From the NCBI GenBank assembly GCA_020796225.1, contig CM036760.1, positions 4,644,501 to 4,708,500 of the forward strand: a DNA stretch of 64,000 bases. Reading direction: 5' to 3'. The position numbers were made by a program, and so were the translations under genes. The notes below the pieces were generated by a model. That model did no database searches and was not told the DNA's origin. It worked only from the letters and a program-made list of their open reading frames with translations. Below, piece by piece: positions 23,571-34,345 of this stretch; the stretch's first letter is position 1; the number at the start of each line of letters is the position of its first letter. Source of the DNA: Arion vulgaris (taxonomy: Eukaryota; Mollusca; Gastropoda; Stylommatophora; Arionidae).

Positions 23571-25309
23571 TATATATTTAAAGTTTTGTTTTAAGATTCA
23601 ATCCTTTAGCTTTCCAGATGCTGTTGAGCATTGCACATGTTTGAATTGCTTTCTTGATTTTTCCAATGATGTCTTTTTCTGAATCCTAATCTTGCAAGAC
23701 TGTACTTCCCAGATATATAAAAATTGAGTTTTCTTGTTTTTTGGTTATTCTTCATTACTTTTGTTTTCATGTACTCTATAACAACTATTTATGAACCTAA
23801 CTTTTCGATTCTGCTGTGGTCACTGAGTTGTACGTATGTATCGATTCTTCCTCTTTAATAATGGTTGGCATATTCCTTTGATGGGGACAATTTGTTTAGT
23901 TTGCTCCTTTGACAACTTCATTCGCCTGCTGGCGAGATGTATATTCACGGGAAGATAAGAAATTGATATAGGTACTGGCACAGACAGGGATAAGAGACAT
24001 CACCTTCATTTTATGTCCCTGGGCACGCATGAGTCAGGGTCAATGAACAAGTCGATAGATTGGCTGGCATGGCTACGATAGCAGAAAGTATCTGCAATGG
24101 AACAAAATGACATTCTTAACGCAATGAGAGTCTTTTGGAACAGAATATTTTCAGGACTGTGAGTCCCACTCGCCGATCAGACTGCGAGAGAGGGATGTCA
24201 ATATTGGTACAGTCCGAAAAGAACAACATACCAAATATGAAGGCGATTGATTAATCAAGATCGAACTGACGTGTTGGGCCTCTGTACGCTGCTGGATTTG
24301 TTTAAACGGAGATCGGAGAAGCTGTGGACGTGTTCGGAGTGATATGATGATAGTCCTCTGATAACTAACCTTCATGGGTTTGTCTGGAGTTGATCAGACA
24401 AGTTGAACTTATTCATGCATTTTGGCAACGGATTTGTTTCCTCTTTCTTACCCCTACACTTTTATTAATTATTTCATAAAAGAATAATCATCATTGCACT
24501 TCAGTGAATAACCCTATGTACTTCTACCTCTTTCTTAGTAGAGCACAAACTCATTAGCACCGGTCAGAGTTTCTGATAAAACTTTGATAATGTTAAAAAT
24601 GTGTACATATATATGATTTTTCTGCCTGGTGTCTTTTGCAATGGCAAATATTTCAGCCTATTCACTTTACCAGACTGCACTAATTCAACTGTAGGATCCA
24701 TGACTTATTTTCTGTCCATTTCAAATGGACCCAGCTCTAAATCTGATCACTTTTATACTAGTTTTTCCATTGTTTTTATAATATTCATTATATAACTGAT
24801 ATCATGTTTGTGCGTCACAGAAAAACAAACTTTCAAACTTCGGTTTTTTTTAAAGTTGAAGAGCGTATTCCTGCAGACATTTGTAGATCAGCGTGACTTT
24901 TACAACTTGTTAGTGCTTTCTTTACCGAGTTATGAGTTTGTTGAGTTGATTTAAAATGAAATCCATTTCATATGGTGTTCAGTTAACCATTACACTAGGT
25001 CACCGTACATGTGCAACGGTAAACTGAATTTATTTGGTGAACCATTTATAAACTGGAAATATCAATTAAAAATTGGATCAACATTACTTTACTTCTTACA
25101 TTGCACAAGACATATTAAGTTTTCCGCATTTTTCTGTCATGAAAAAATCACTTTATTTCATATTATTTTCGGTAAAATCTAATGGAATAAACTATTTAGA
25201 AAGAGAAGAATTAAAGGCATTTTTCAATCAAGTTGTTATTTCATTATTATATATTTGTGAATGGATGATTGAGTCCTGTATATTTTTTGAAACTTGTGTT
25301 GTATGTTGT
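23571..25309. other. Intronic spacer
   Basis: AT-rich with scattered short frames and no supported exon. It may contain weak LINE debris near 23590-23790 (minus-strand Cys/Asn-rich codons). I cannot exclude a small missed exon. Confidence 0.35.
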
Positions 25310-25450
25310 GTTGTATGTTGTGTTGTGGGAGATGTGGTCAACATTACTCCTACAACCTTTACTTCCTAGTGCTTCTCTGGTACCCAATTAAATCTGGGTC
25401 GTCCTTAAGGCGGTTACGTGGTCGGAAACAGTTTTAAACGTAGAACTCAT
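25310..25450 (-). mobile_element. SINE family C fragment
   Basis: On the plus strand gggagatgtggtcaacatta, then ctggtacccaattaaatctg, matches the body of the minus-strand SINE at 28.59-28.86 kb. The head is missing. Confidence 0.5.
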
Positions 25451-25803
25451 GCTAAGCTGAATAGTACAGATAGTGGGACCTAGTTCTGAAGTTGTTCAAA
25501 CACTATGCCAATTTGTATTTGCAGTTTGTGTAATAAATTCATTTGTATATATTATGGTAGATATCCCTAACTCAACTTTCTCCTTCATCCTTCTCGCCGA
25601 TAACCATCTGTAACATTGTGAAACACAACCATAACTTAGGGAGAGTGGTTAACATTTTAGAAGCACAAAACACAACTTTATGGTACCACAATTACTGAGT
25701 TATAATGTAGAATGATTTCAGACCTGGTGTGTCATTGGGGAAACAGGTGAGTTTTGGCTTATGCAGTGAGTAGGGACTTGGTCAGTCCATAATTTGATTC
25801 TTT

Positions 25804-25969
25804 CAGTGGCGGTTCGTCATTAAGGGCCAGTGGGGCCAGGCCCCATCAAAATAGTATGTGACGTGCATTTATTATTTAATAAATTAAAATACATCCTAAT
25901 CCAGAACCATGATTTTTCCGAAAACGTGTGTCTGGCCCCACCAACAAAAAGGATCACGAGCTGCCACTG
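25804..25969. mobile_element. hAT-type MITE
   Basis: A 166-bp element with terminal inverted repeats CAGTGGCGGTTCGT (left) and CAGTGGCAGCTCGT (right, read inward), flanked by perfect 8-bp direct repeats gattcttt at 25796-25803 and 25970-25977. A second inverted pair, ggccccatc...ctggcccca, lies inside. Non-coding. Confidence 0.9.
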
Positions 25970-26082
25970 GATTCTTTTATTACTATTTACTGTGTCATTT
26001 CTCTCTCTCTCGAGATCGTTCTTACGGCCATTTTTATCATTCTAATGGGATATATAAACAGCCTAACACCAAGAACAGATGT

Positions 26083-26202
26083 AAAAATATTGCAACATGT
26101 GGTCCCAAGCGGTCACCCATCTAAGTACTAACCACGCCCGACGTTGCTTGACTACGGTGATCAGACGAGAATGGGTATTTTCAATGTGGTATGGCCGTAG
26201 AC
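26083..26202 (-). rRNA. 5S rRNA gene or 5S-derived copy
   Basis: The reverse complement starts gtctacggccataccacatt and continues with the internal control region (caagcaacgtcggg, ttagtacttagatgggtgac), all hallmarks of metazoan 5S rRNA. It differs from a typical animal 5S mainly in the last 25 bases: gggaccacatgttgcaatat replaces the usual part that pairs with the 5' end, so helix I is weakened. A T5 run (26087-26083) follows like a Pol III terminator. It is solitary, so a retroposed or variant copy is as likely as a working gene. Confidence 0.75.
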
Positions 26203-26422
26203 ACAGTGTCATTTGAAACACATCATTACATTGTCCAGAAATGTGTACATTGAACACCCTGTATCTCTGTCGTTATCTATTCACACTTTTGTGTCCATGT
26301 AACCTAAGTTGAGACATAGACCTACAACTAAGTCATGCCAAGTATTTCTATTCTAAGCTAACTCTTGCAGATTCTTTCAGCTTTTCTGTATATTGTTAAT
26401 CTCTTTCTCCTAATCTACTTTA

Positions 26423-26712
26423 TAATAATAATAATAATAATTCCTCTCGTACCGTTATAAGTTACATAGTGCCTGCAAGTAATTTCTTCATACCGCTCTA
26501 TCCTGGGCAACTCGCTCAATCTCATCCATGGAACTGAGACCGATATTTCTTGCCCCCCGCAAAATTCGTGCCAGGGTCTCCTTAGGTCGATCTCTCTTTC
26601 TTGAACCCTTTGCCTCCCACTTCAATGCCTTCTTTGATATTCGTTGATCATTTCTTCTCAAGGTGTGTCCAACATATCTCCATCTTCTCTTTCTTATAAC
26701 AGTTGTCACTAG
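26423..26712 (-). mobile_element. LINE 3' end, family 1, copy 3
   Basis: Same order as 146-600 (RRWRYVGHTLRRNDQRI, then RKRDRPKETL), starting on the plus strand with a taataataataataataat tail. The Gly before RPKE is replaced by Asp. Confidence 0.8.
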
Positions 26713-27130
26713 TACGTTATCATACCTAATTTTTATTTCGTTTGTTTTCCCTGTGGGTCTAGGAAAGAGTCCTTCTTGCTATATTCCTCTCTGATTTTCT
26801 CAAGGTGTGTCCTATCCAGCGCCAGCGTCTATTTGTGAATTCTTATTCCATAGGTATCTGTTTCTTTATCTTCATAAACTCCTTTCTCATGTGTGACCTT
26901 ATCATACCATCTATATCCCTCAAGTCTGCTCAGACACCAGGTGATGTTTGCAATTTATTATTGGTTTTTTTTCGTTCTCCATGTTTCAGATCCATATAAA
27001 AGAACAACTTTAACACAGGTGTAAATATTAAAATTGTGGTTCAAAATTTCATTTCCTTCGACATACATCAATTTCCTAGTACATGTACTATGAAAGCCTC
27101 GCTTGCCTAAACTTCTGTATGCTCGCCTTT
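26713..27130 (-). mobile_element. LINE debris, C-terminal ORF2
   Basis: Plus-strand text ctcaaggtgtgtcctatcca and the following 250 bp resemble the minus-strand C-terminal region at 48.6-48.85 kb (ggatatgtcctatccaccgt). Strongly decayed. Confidence 0.4.
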
Positions 27131-27185
27131 ATAATTTGATATAAGACATAACAATTGTATGCCACTCAAACTATTTCATGAACAG

Positions 27186-27309
27186 ATAGCAGCGATGCCC
27201 ACACACAACATAACATTCTTGAGAGACAAGACAGCAGCAATGACATTACAGACACAGATGTCATATAGACCAATTCCAGTGAGTGAAACGTTAAACAACT
27301 GCAGTACAG
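27186..27309 (+). CDS. Cytoplasmic juxtamembrane exon
   Basis: Bounded by aaactatttcatgaacag| and agtacag|gtgagac, both close to consensus. It is 124 nt: 41 whole codons from phase 0, leaving one base. The frame starts IAAMPTHNITFLRDKTAAM and is open throughout. Phase 0 matches the end of the transmembrane exon at 23029; the single leftover G joins AA at 31311 to make a Glu codon. No domain recognised. The sequence is Thr/Met/Asn-rich and hydrophilic, as expected for a cytoplasmic linker. Confidence 0.5.
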
Positions 27310-27439
27310 GTGAGACACTTAACATTCTCAGGTCAAAACTAGATTTTAAATATAAATATATATATATAATATATCGGATGCGAATCATAGACAATGGACA
27401 AATAGATGGAAAAATCTCCACTGGGCCACAGAGAAGTGG

Positions 27440-27725
27440 TTTTACAGAAGAATGATGAATGAGGGCCGTGCTGAAGAATGGTTTTTACAGAAGAATGAAG
27501 AATGAGGGCACAGAGAAGTGGTTTTACAGAAGAATGATGAATGAGGGCCGCTGAGAAGTGGTTTTACAGAAGAATGATGAATGAGGGCGCTGAAAGTGGT
27601 TTTACAGAAGAATGAATGAGGGCCGCTGAGAAGTGGTTTTACAGAAGAATGAAGAATGAGGGTCCTAGAAGTGGTTTTACAGAAGAATGATGAATGAGGG
27701 ACCTGAGAAGTGGTTTTACAGTAGA
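27440..27725. repeat. 40-bp minisatellite
   Basis: Seven to eight copies of gaagtggttttacagaagaa plus tgatgaatgagggccgct. The unit is derived from the start of the family 3 LINE fragment that follows directly. Confidence 0.9.
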
Positions 27726-28045
27726 ATGAAGAGAAACCGATGGACTGCTAAAATGACTAATGTGGAGGTTTTCAATGAGGCCAAGACACAGTTTAGGCGT
27801 ATCATCAATATAAGAAAGAGGCGGTTATCAAATTTCGGACATGTGATGAGGAGGAGAGGTTTAGAACATATTATAGCAACCGGTAAAATCAAGGGGAGAG
27901 GAGTTAGAGGAAGACAGAGAGAGAAAACTTTGGATAGCCTGACGTCATAGCACGGACGTGCATCAACATCTGAGATGATAGCAAACACCAGAGATGTGTG
28001 GAGATCCATGATCGCCTACGTTAGCCGGTACGGCACCTGATGATA
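27715..28045 (+). mobile_element. LINE 3' end, family 3, best copy
   Basis: A plus-strand frame encodes NRWTAKMTNVEVFNEAKTQF, then RRIINIRKRRLSNFGHVMRR, then a Gly/Arg-rich GRGVRGRQREKTLDSLT. This is the end of an endonuclease-reverse transcriptase ORF; a tail with agatccatgatcgcctacgt follows. Confidence 0.75.
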
Positions 28046-28064
28046 ATGATTATATATATATATT

Positions 28065-28073
28065 TATACGGAG

Positions 28074-28112
<39 letters not shown>
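28065..28112. repeat. (GA)n microsatellite
   Basis: About 20 GA dinucleotides with one break. Confidence 0.95.
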
Positions 28113-28439
28113 TGAATATTTATTTATGAAATATATTTTTATTTTATTTTCAAATCTGGAAATCAGCAGCAGCTCTCAGTTTCTATTTCTTAGCAGACTT
28201 ATTTTTGTTTCTTCTTTATTTTTGGTCAGTTTTCTCTTGACATTTCTTTAATCTTTCTTAATAATTCATATTTACCTAACATTGACTAATGACAAATGTA
28301 TTGTACAAAGGGGCGTTCCATAGGAACCCAGAAACGAAGTTTGTTGAGAGAGACCAATACAAATATCGGAATCAATTTTATAGAACATAAAGATTGATTT
28401 GTCTAGGATAGAACTGTAGAGAGAATTTCCTTTTTTTAT

Positions 28440-29005
28440 AGCAGGCCTTATTATAACGGCGTGAGCGTCTGTGGCTTAGATGGTAGTGAGCTTGATCACA
28501 ACCCACGTGTACCTGGTTCAAACTCCGCGGCAGTCTTTTTAAAAAAAATAATTTAGTTTCCATGGGATTTTTATAAAAGTAAAAGTAAAGAAACCCTTCA
28601 TACCTCGTGGTATATAGGTCAATACAGTGTTAGGCCTGTATTTTTCATTGACCGTCGGCACACGATGGGTGATGTGGTCATCATCACGCCTTTACTTTCC
28701 CAGAGCATGTCTGGTACCCAGTTGAGGTGGGTCGACCTGAGAGCCGTCGCGGTCGGGAAAAATTCCACGCGCATTGCGGGAGCTGAACCCAGACCACCAG
28801 CCTTGAAAAGCGAGTTCACTAACAACTACGCCACAGCGTCTCTCGTGGGATTTTTATGAAAGGTAAAAACAGACCTCACCATTCAGAAAGCAATGACAAA
28901 CTACCGAACGTATAAGTGATGCCTAGAAAATCAACGACTCGTTTACTGTGGTTGATGGCTACGTCCTGTACAGGATATGCCACGATTTTCATTCTATTAA
29001 TAGCT
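28440..29005 (+). mobile_element. SINE family B, interrupted by SINE C
   Basis: The head at 28448-28530 is strongly tRNA-like: tctgtggcttagatggtagt (A box) and cctggttcaaactccgcgg (B box). The body resumes after the insertion at about 28852 with tgggatttttatgaaaggta and agacctcaccattcagaaag, as in the copy at 12975-13210. A partial duplication of tttccatgggatttttat marks the junction. Confidence 0.7.
28590..28855 (-). mobile_element. SINE family C nested in SINE B
   Basis: On the minus strand: head gagacgctgtggcgtagttg, B-box-like ctgggttcagctcccgc, then gacggctctcaggtcgaccc, then tgatgatgaccacatcaccc. tRNA-like head and conserved body shared with 25.31-25.45 kb. Confidence 0.7.
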
Positions 29006-29154
29006 GAAGTGAATGCAGCTTTTATGAAAATAAAATAGACGAATTGCGTAAATTACCTATCAATGACGTTAGAAAACGAGTACTTCAGAGTTATTTGAAA
29101 ACATACTTATGTGTTGTGTGACTGCGAATCATTGGGAAATGCGCAAGCAATCAA

Positions 29155-29285
29155 GAAGATCATTGGAAGTCACAGAGATGTGGTTTTACATAAGCCGGCT
29201 GAAAATTATATGTACAGCTAAGAAAAGAAATGACGAAGTTTTAAAACAGGTATGCACACAAAGAAATCTAACCAAAAGAGTAAGA
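29155..29285 (+). mobile_element. LINE family 3 fragment
   Basis: Plus-strand cacagagatgtggttttaca followed by KIICTAKKRNDEVL-like codons and VCTQRNLTKR, matching CTQRNLSKIK on the minus strand at 18.6-18.7 kb. Confidence 0.5.
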
Positions 29286-30885
29286 ATCAGATAATCAAGG
29301 TCTTCTTCTTTGCGATCGCTTTTTTGATGATTATACTGTTAGACGCGTTCTTATGATGAAATCGACTGTCGTCTGGAGCTCATCTCTAGTGCCATGTAAT
29401 TTTGAATGTAGTGTTGTGTTGTAGGGCCAGCATTCCTTTCTTGGGAGGACATACAGGGGCAGTCTTGCAGGACATGTTCTGTGGTTTGTTCAGCGGAGCC
29501 ACAGGGGCACAGAGGGGTTGGGGACAATCGCAGCCTGTGTAGGTGTTTGTTCAGTCTGTTATGATCTATCCTGAGTCGGAAGATGATAGTCTGTCCTTGT
29601 CTGTCAAGTGTTTGGTAGTCATCGTTGGATGGTTTAGGTTCTTTTATGGTAAATGTCCATGATAGCTTTTTTTTTTCAAAGTATGTGATTTCATTATCTA
29701 TTTGTTCACATTCTGCTCCCTTTTAGCAAGTTTGTCTGCCTTCTCGTTACCTGGCACTCAGCAGTGTGATGGTACCCACTGAAGTGTAACTCTTTTGTTG
29801 GTAGAGATCTTGCTGAGCTCTTTTCTCAGGGATGGATGGTTACTCTGTAGGACTTGCAAAACAGATAATGCGTCTGTGAAAATACCACTTTTTTGGGAGT
29901 CAGAGTTGGAATTATTGATCATGATTGCGGCCTGTATTAGTGCTTGAGCCTCTGCGGTGTAATTTGAACAAAATTTACCAGTTGGCATGTACTTTGTTTC
30001 GGTGTGATTGTTGGGAAATGTAATATAGATACCAGCCCCTCCGTTCTTAATTGCATCTGTTGCAGATCCATCGGTGTAGGTATGGATCCATGATTGTTTA
30101 GGGAAGTTTTCTTGAATCATGCACATAGTAGCTGTTCTCTTCTGCAGGTCATTGTGTATTTTTCCAGTTGTGATTCCACTAATTGTTGTTATGATTTTTG
30201 CTGTATCGCTAACTTGTTCCAGGGGAAAAGGGTCGAGACTAGGTATCAACGGTGTTGTGTGCATTGGTAGGTCATCTCGGTACTGTCTTTTTAGTCGCTT
30301 TCCCCGATGGACGAAGCTGCTGCGTTTTAGTCTTCCAAGTGCCAGATCATTTAATCTTGCTTTCATTGGATGCAAGGACATACTGGTGTATTTCTCCATC
30401 TGGATCATATTTTGGTTTCCCTTCTGTAAGCCAGGGCTTGTACTCCAGTGGTTTTTGTGCATCTCTGTGATAGGCGTAGATTTCATGGCTCCGGTGATGA
30501 TCCTGAGTGCTTGATTTTGCACTCTGTCCAATGTCTGCAGGTGTTTGTTAGCAGCTGTAGCCCATGCTGTTGAGCCGAACTCTAGGTGAGGTCTAATTGT
30601 TCCGCTGTAGACTTTCTTAAGTGTGTATTCATTAGCTCCCCAGTTGGTACCTGCCAGTTTTCTTAGTGATCTAATTTTTCGTCTGGCCTTTCCTTCTGTG
30701 TTTTCTATATGCTTGTTCCATGTGAGTCGTTTATCAAATGTGATCCCTAGATAAGTTGGATTGCTTTCTTCTTGTATTGGGGTGGTTCCTAAGTGTATGT
30801 TGGCTGCTTTGTCCCTGGGGGAGAGGGAGAACGGTGTTGTGGAGGTTTTGTCTGTGTTGATTGTAACAGCGAAGAGAAGATTTAG
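29285..30885 (-). mobile_element. LINE fragment: RT end, RNase H, zinc finger
   Basis: Read from 30885 down: NPTYLGITFDKRLTWNKHIE (end of the reverse transcriptase), LDRVQNQALRIITGAM, then an RNase H domain with all key landmarks (YTDGSATD, NYTAEAQALIQAA, IFTDALSVLQVLQ, VTLQWVPSHC; ORF 30531-29758). After a stop come GNEKADKLAK and a zinc-finger-like CPCGSAEQTTEHVLQDC. This is the C-terminal third of an I/jockey-type non-LTR retrotransposon. The stop after PSHC and later frame breaks show it is inactive. The 5' part is missing. Confidence 0.85.
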
Positions 30886-31080
30886 AACATTTTGTGATAA
30901 CAGGTCAAATTCAGTGAGAGATCATGGAAGAGTGTGGTAGAAGATGTTAGATGGTTTGACATCGTGGTTCGACAAAAGATCGACGTCAGATTTGATTAAC
31001 TACACCAAGGAGGAATAGTTGTGGAGAGACATGATCACCTACGCCGGCAGGCATGACACTTAATTGATTGATTCTATTAA
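30880..31080 (+). mobile_element. LINE family 3 tail
   Basis: gaagagaagatttagaacat onward matches the FGHVMRRRGLEH region at DNA level, ending tggagagacatgatcaccta and cgccggcaggc, the inverse of the copies at 18.3-18.5 kb. Confidence 0.6.
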
Positions 31081-31144
31081 TATGAACTGCTATTCTAGGG
31101 CCCGTTTTAGAAATCTCTTCCTGACCTGACGCTGTAAGCGTATT

Positions 31145-31300
31145 TGCAATTTCTTTTATAATCACATCGCAATACTTTCATATTTCCTTTATAATCACAT
31201 CGCAATACTTTCATATTTTTTATAATCAATCGCAATACTCATTTTTATAATCAATCGCAATACTTTCATATTTTTATAATCACATCGAATTTTCATTTTC
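31145..31300. repeat. ~33-bp minisatellite just before an exon
   Basis: Four to five copies of ataatcacatcgcaatactt with a T-rich end, shrinking by base loss toward 31300. The T-rich end of the last copy supplies the polypyrimidine tract of the exon at 31311. Confidence 0.85.
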
Positions 31301-31310
31301 TTTAACAAAG

Positions 31311-31622
31311 AAGAACACAGGGACAACGTCAAGAGGACGAAAGAACTACCAACGAAAACTGCTACGTTCTCTAGTGCCTGCCAATCTAAGAACGACCTAA
31401 TATCATTTAACGAAAAGGAAGACCTAATCTCATGTAAAGAGAAGGACAGTCTAATATCCTATAAGACGAAAGACGGCTCCATCTTCAAGCTAGGTCACAC
31501 ATCAAAAACAGCAGTACCAACAAAAAGGATTCCAATGTGTGTTTGTCAAAATTCCCAGAAGCTTAGAAGAGAGACAGTAAGACGACAACATAATCATGGA
31601 TATACTTATGCTTCTCCACGGA
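31311..31622 (+). CDS. Cytoplasmic-tail exon with 9-residue repeats
   Basis: Acceptor ttttcattttctttaacaaag| and a strong donor ccacgga|gtaagtatc. It is 312 nt, open in one frame only, phase 1 in and phase 1 out. The frame begins EEHRDNVKRTKELPTKTATF and contains three tandem nonapeptides (DLISFNEKE, DLISCKEKD, SLISYKTKD) at about residues 30-56. Many DNA differences among them fall at third codon positions, which supports translation. Hydrophilic, Lys/Ser/Thr/Asn-rich, like the giant exon downstream. Charged, probably disordered; no known domain. Confidence 0.6.
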
Positions 31623-32139
31623 GTAAGTATCATCATCATCATTGATATTGTTTCATTCATTCATTTTCCGCCTTGTAGCAGGAGACAATGTTTTGCGTCA
31701 CGTAGTTTATTTGCGCTGAATCACAACGTCTCTTATGGCTGTAATGTCCTATTGTGGAGTGGCAATCATTTCCCCAGTTTCTACAGGTGAAACTAGATAC
31801 TGGAGCTGATACATAGGATGTTCTGTCTGTTCTCTGCGCTCTTTTGCATCAATATGTGATGGTGTTTTTCTTTTGAGTCACCCTCACTTTCGATCGCCAT
31901 GCTTGCTGTGTCTTTAGCCAACCGCTCTAAATTTGCTTTACCGCATATCCTGTATTTCTATAGTATACTATACCGCATAGTCTATATTGCATGAAATTAG
32001 ATGACGCTTGCAAGTGTCAATGAAGATTAGTAATGGGTGGGCATGCTGTCCCAGCCATCTCAGACGTCGCTGGTTCATCAATGTGTACATGCTTGAAATG
32101 CCAGCACTGTCTAATATTTCTATATTGATATAACTATGA
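31623..32139. other. Intronic spacer
   Basis: No exon or repeat recognised. Confidence 0.4.
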
Positions 32140-32650
32140 CCTCATAGTTGTACTTAGTTGAACAGCGCATGGACATTGTACTTAGTCTGAGACTCGCATG
32201 TGGACGTGTTGTACTTGTCTGAACTGCATGTGACGATTGTACTTAGTCTGAGACAGCGATGGACGTGTTATGTTGTCTAGACTGCCATTGGACGTGCTGT
32301 ACTTAGTCAGAGACACGCATGTGGACGTGTTGTACTTAGCTGAGACTCGCATGGACGTGTTGCGCTAGAGCCATTGGACGTGTTGTACTCTAGTCGAGAC
32401 TGTGTGACGATGTTGTACTAGTCTGAGACAGCCATGTGACGGTGTTTTTTAGTCTAAACAGCTTGGACGTGTTGTACTAGTCTGAGACAGCGCATTGGAT
32501 GTGTACTTTAGTCTGAGACTGCGCATGTGGACGGTGTTGTACTTTAGTCTGAGACAGCGCATGTGGACGGTGTTGTACTTTAGTCTGAGACAGCGCATGT
32601 GGACGATGTTGTACTTTAGTCTGAGACTGCGCATGTGGACGGTGTTGGGG
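32140..32650. repeat. 36-bp minisatellite
   Basis: About fourteen copies of ctgagacagcgcatgtggac plus ggtgttgtactttagt. Spacing is 36 bp where the copies are clean (32521, 32557). The first two thirds are full of single-base losses; the last four copies are clean. Confidence 0.9.
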
Positions 32651-32750
32651 CGATTTTCTTATTTTAATCATTTCCTGGTATCTATGACAAAGTGATCAAA
32701 CATTTTTCCTTGTGTTTTAAATGTCATGTGTTCGAATCCTGACCACGTCG

Positions 32751-33995
32751 CTCGGTTCACGATAACATCTGTTTCTGGAAAATCTTGGTGTGGTTGTTGG
32801 AGCTATTAAGTTTGTGCTCGCTCGGTTCACGATAACATCTGTTTCTGGAAAATCTTGGTGTAGTTGTTGGAGCTATTAAGTTTGTGCTCGCTCGGTTCAC
32901 GATAACATCTGTTTCTGGAAAATCTTGGTGTGGTTGTTGGAGCTATTAAGTTTGTGCTCGCTCGGTTTACGATAACATCTGTTTCTGGAAAATCTTGGTG
33001 TGGTTGTTGGAGCTATTAAGTTTGTGCTCGCTCGGTTCACGATAACATCTGTTTCTGGAAAATCTTGGTGTGGTTGTTGGAGCTATTAAGTTTGTGCTCG
33101 CTCGGTTCACGATAACATCTGTTTCTGGAAAATCTTGGTGTGGTTGTTGGAGCTATTAAGTTTGTGCTCGCTCGGTTCACGATAACATCTGTTTCTGGAA
33201 AATCTTGGTGTGGTTGTTGGAGCTATTAAGTTTGTGCTCGCTCGGTTTACGATAACATCTGTTTCTGGAAAATCTTGGTGTGGTTGTTGGAGCTATTAAG
33301 TTTGTGCTCGCTCGGTTCACGATAACATCTGTTTCTGGAAAATCTTGGTGTGGTTGTTGGAGCTATTAAGTTTGTGCTCGCTCGGTTCACGATAACATCT
33401 GTTTCTGGAAAATCTTGGTGTGGTTGTTGGAGCTATTAAGTTTGTGCTCCCTCGGTTCACGATAACATCTGTTTCTGGAAAATCTTGGTGTGGTTGTTGG
33501 AGCTATTAAGTTTGTGCTCGCTCGGTTTACGATAACATCTGTTTCACAAAAAGAAATCTGGTGGGTGTATGGCTTTTTAAGTATATTGCTCCTCGAGTTC
33601 ACGATAACATCTGTTCTGGAAATCTTATAGTATTGGACTAGTAGTTTGCTCGTCGTTCACGATAACATCTAGTTTCTGAAAATCTTGGTGTGTATGGAGC
33701 TATAGTTTGTCGCTCGGTTCACGTAACATCTGTTTCTGGAAATCTTGGTGGTTTTGGCTTTAGTTGTCTGCCGTTCGATAACATCTGTTTCTGGAAAATC
33801 TTGTGGTTGTTGAGCTATTGTTGTGTCGTGGGTTCACGAAATCTGTTCTGGAAATCTTGGGTAGTTTTGGTATTGTTGTGTCGCCGTTCATAACATCTGT
33901 TTGAAAATCTTGGTGTAGTTGTTGAGCTGTTTTGCTCGCCGTTCACGATAACATTGTTTCTGGAAAACTGGTGTAGTTTAGCTATTAAGTTGTTG
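32751..33995. repeat. 70-bp minisatellite
   Basis: Exact 70-bp period (starts at 32751, 32821, 32891 and so on) with ctcggttcacgataacatct. About eleven near-identical copies up to about 33520, then six or seven increasingly gapped ones to 33995. Confidence 0.95.
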
Positions 33996-34345
33996 TAATC
34001 GACGAAGTAATGAATTCAACAAATAGTCGTACTGGTGACGTCGTCCATGTTATAAGATATATTCGCACTGGTGTCGTGTCTGAATCAGTTAATATTGACT
34101 AGATTTCTTTTACTTGTTAGTTGACAACATCTGAGGCTGGATAAGGCTTGTTACGTCAGTAAACCAATAAAATGGTCACAGGCTTTCATGCAAAAATCAG
34201 CCAGAAACGTCACACCAGGCGCCATGGCCACGCCTGGCTTCATAGCGGGCGAACGCAGAAGATGATGAAGAAGTTTCAGACGTGATCACAGTCATTTGAC
34301 GTTAACACTAATTTTACTTTGATTGTCATTGATTTGTGACTTGAC
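33996..34345. other. Intronic spacer
   Basis: No exon or known repeat recognised. Confidence 0.4.

Noticed and set aside
28448..28530. A free tRNA gene (A and B boxes present)
   Set aside because: It continues into a repeat body shared with 12975-13210 and lacks a proper acceptor-stem closure; it is a SINE head.
31596..31790. ATG-started frame MDILMLLHG as a signal-peptide exon
   Set aside because: It overlaps, in another frame, the longer repeat-bearing open frame that fits splice phases on both sides. It also reads through the GTAAGT donor.
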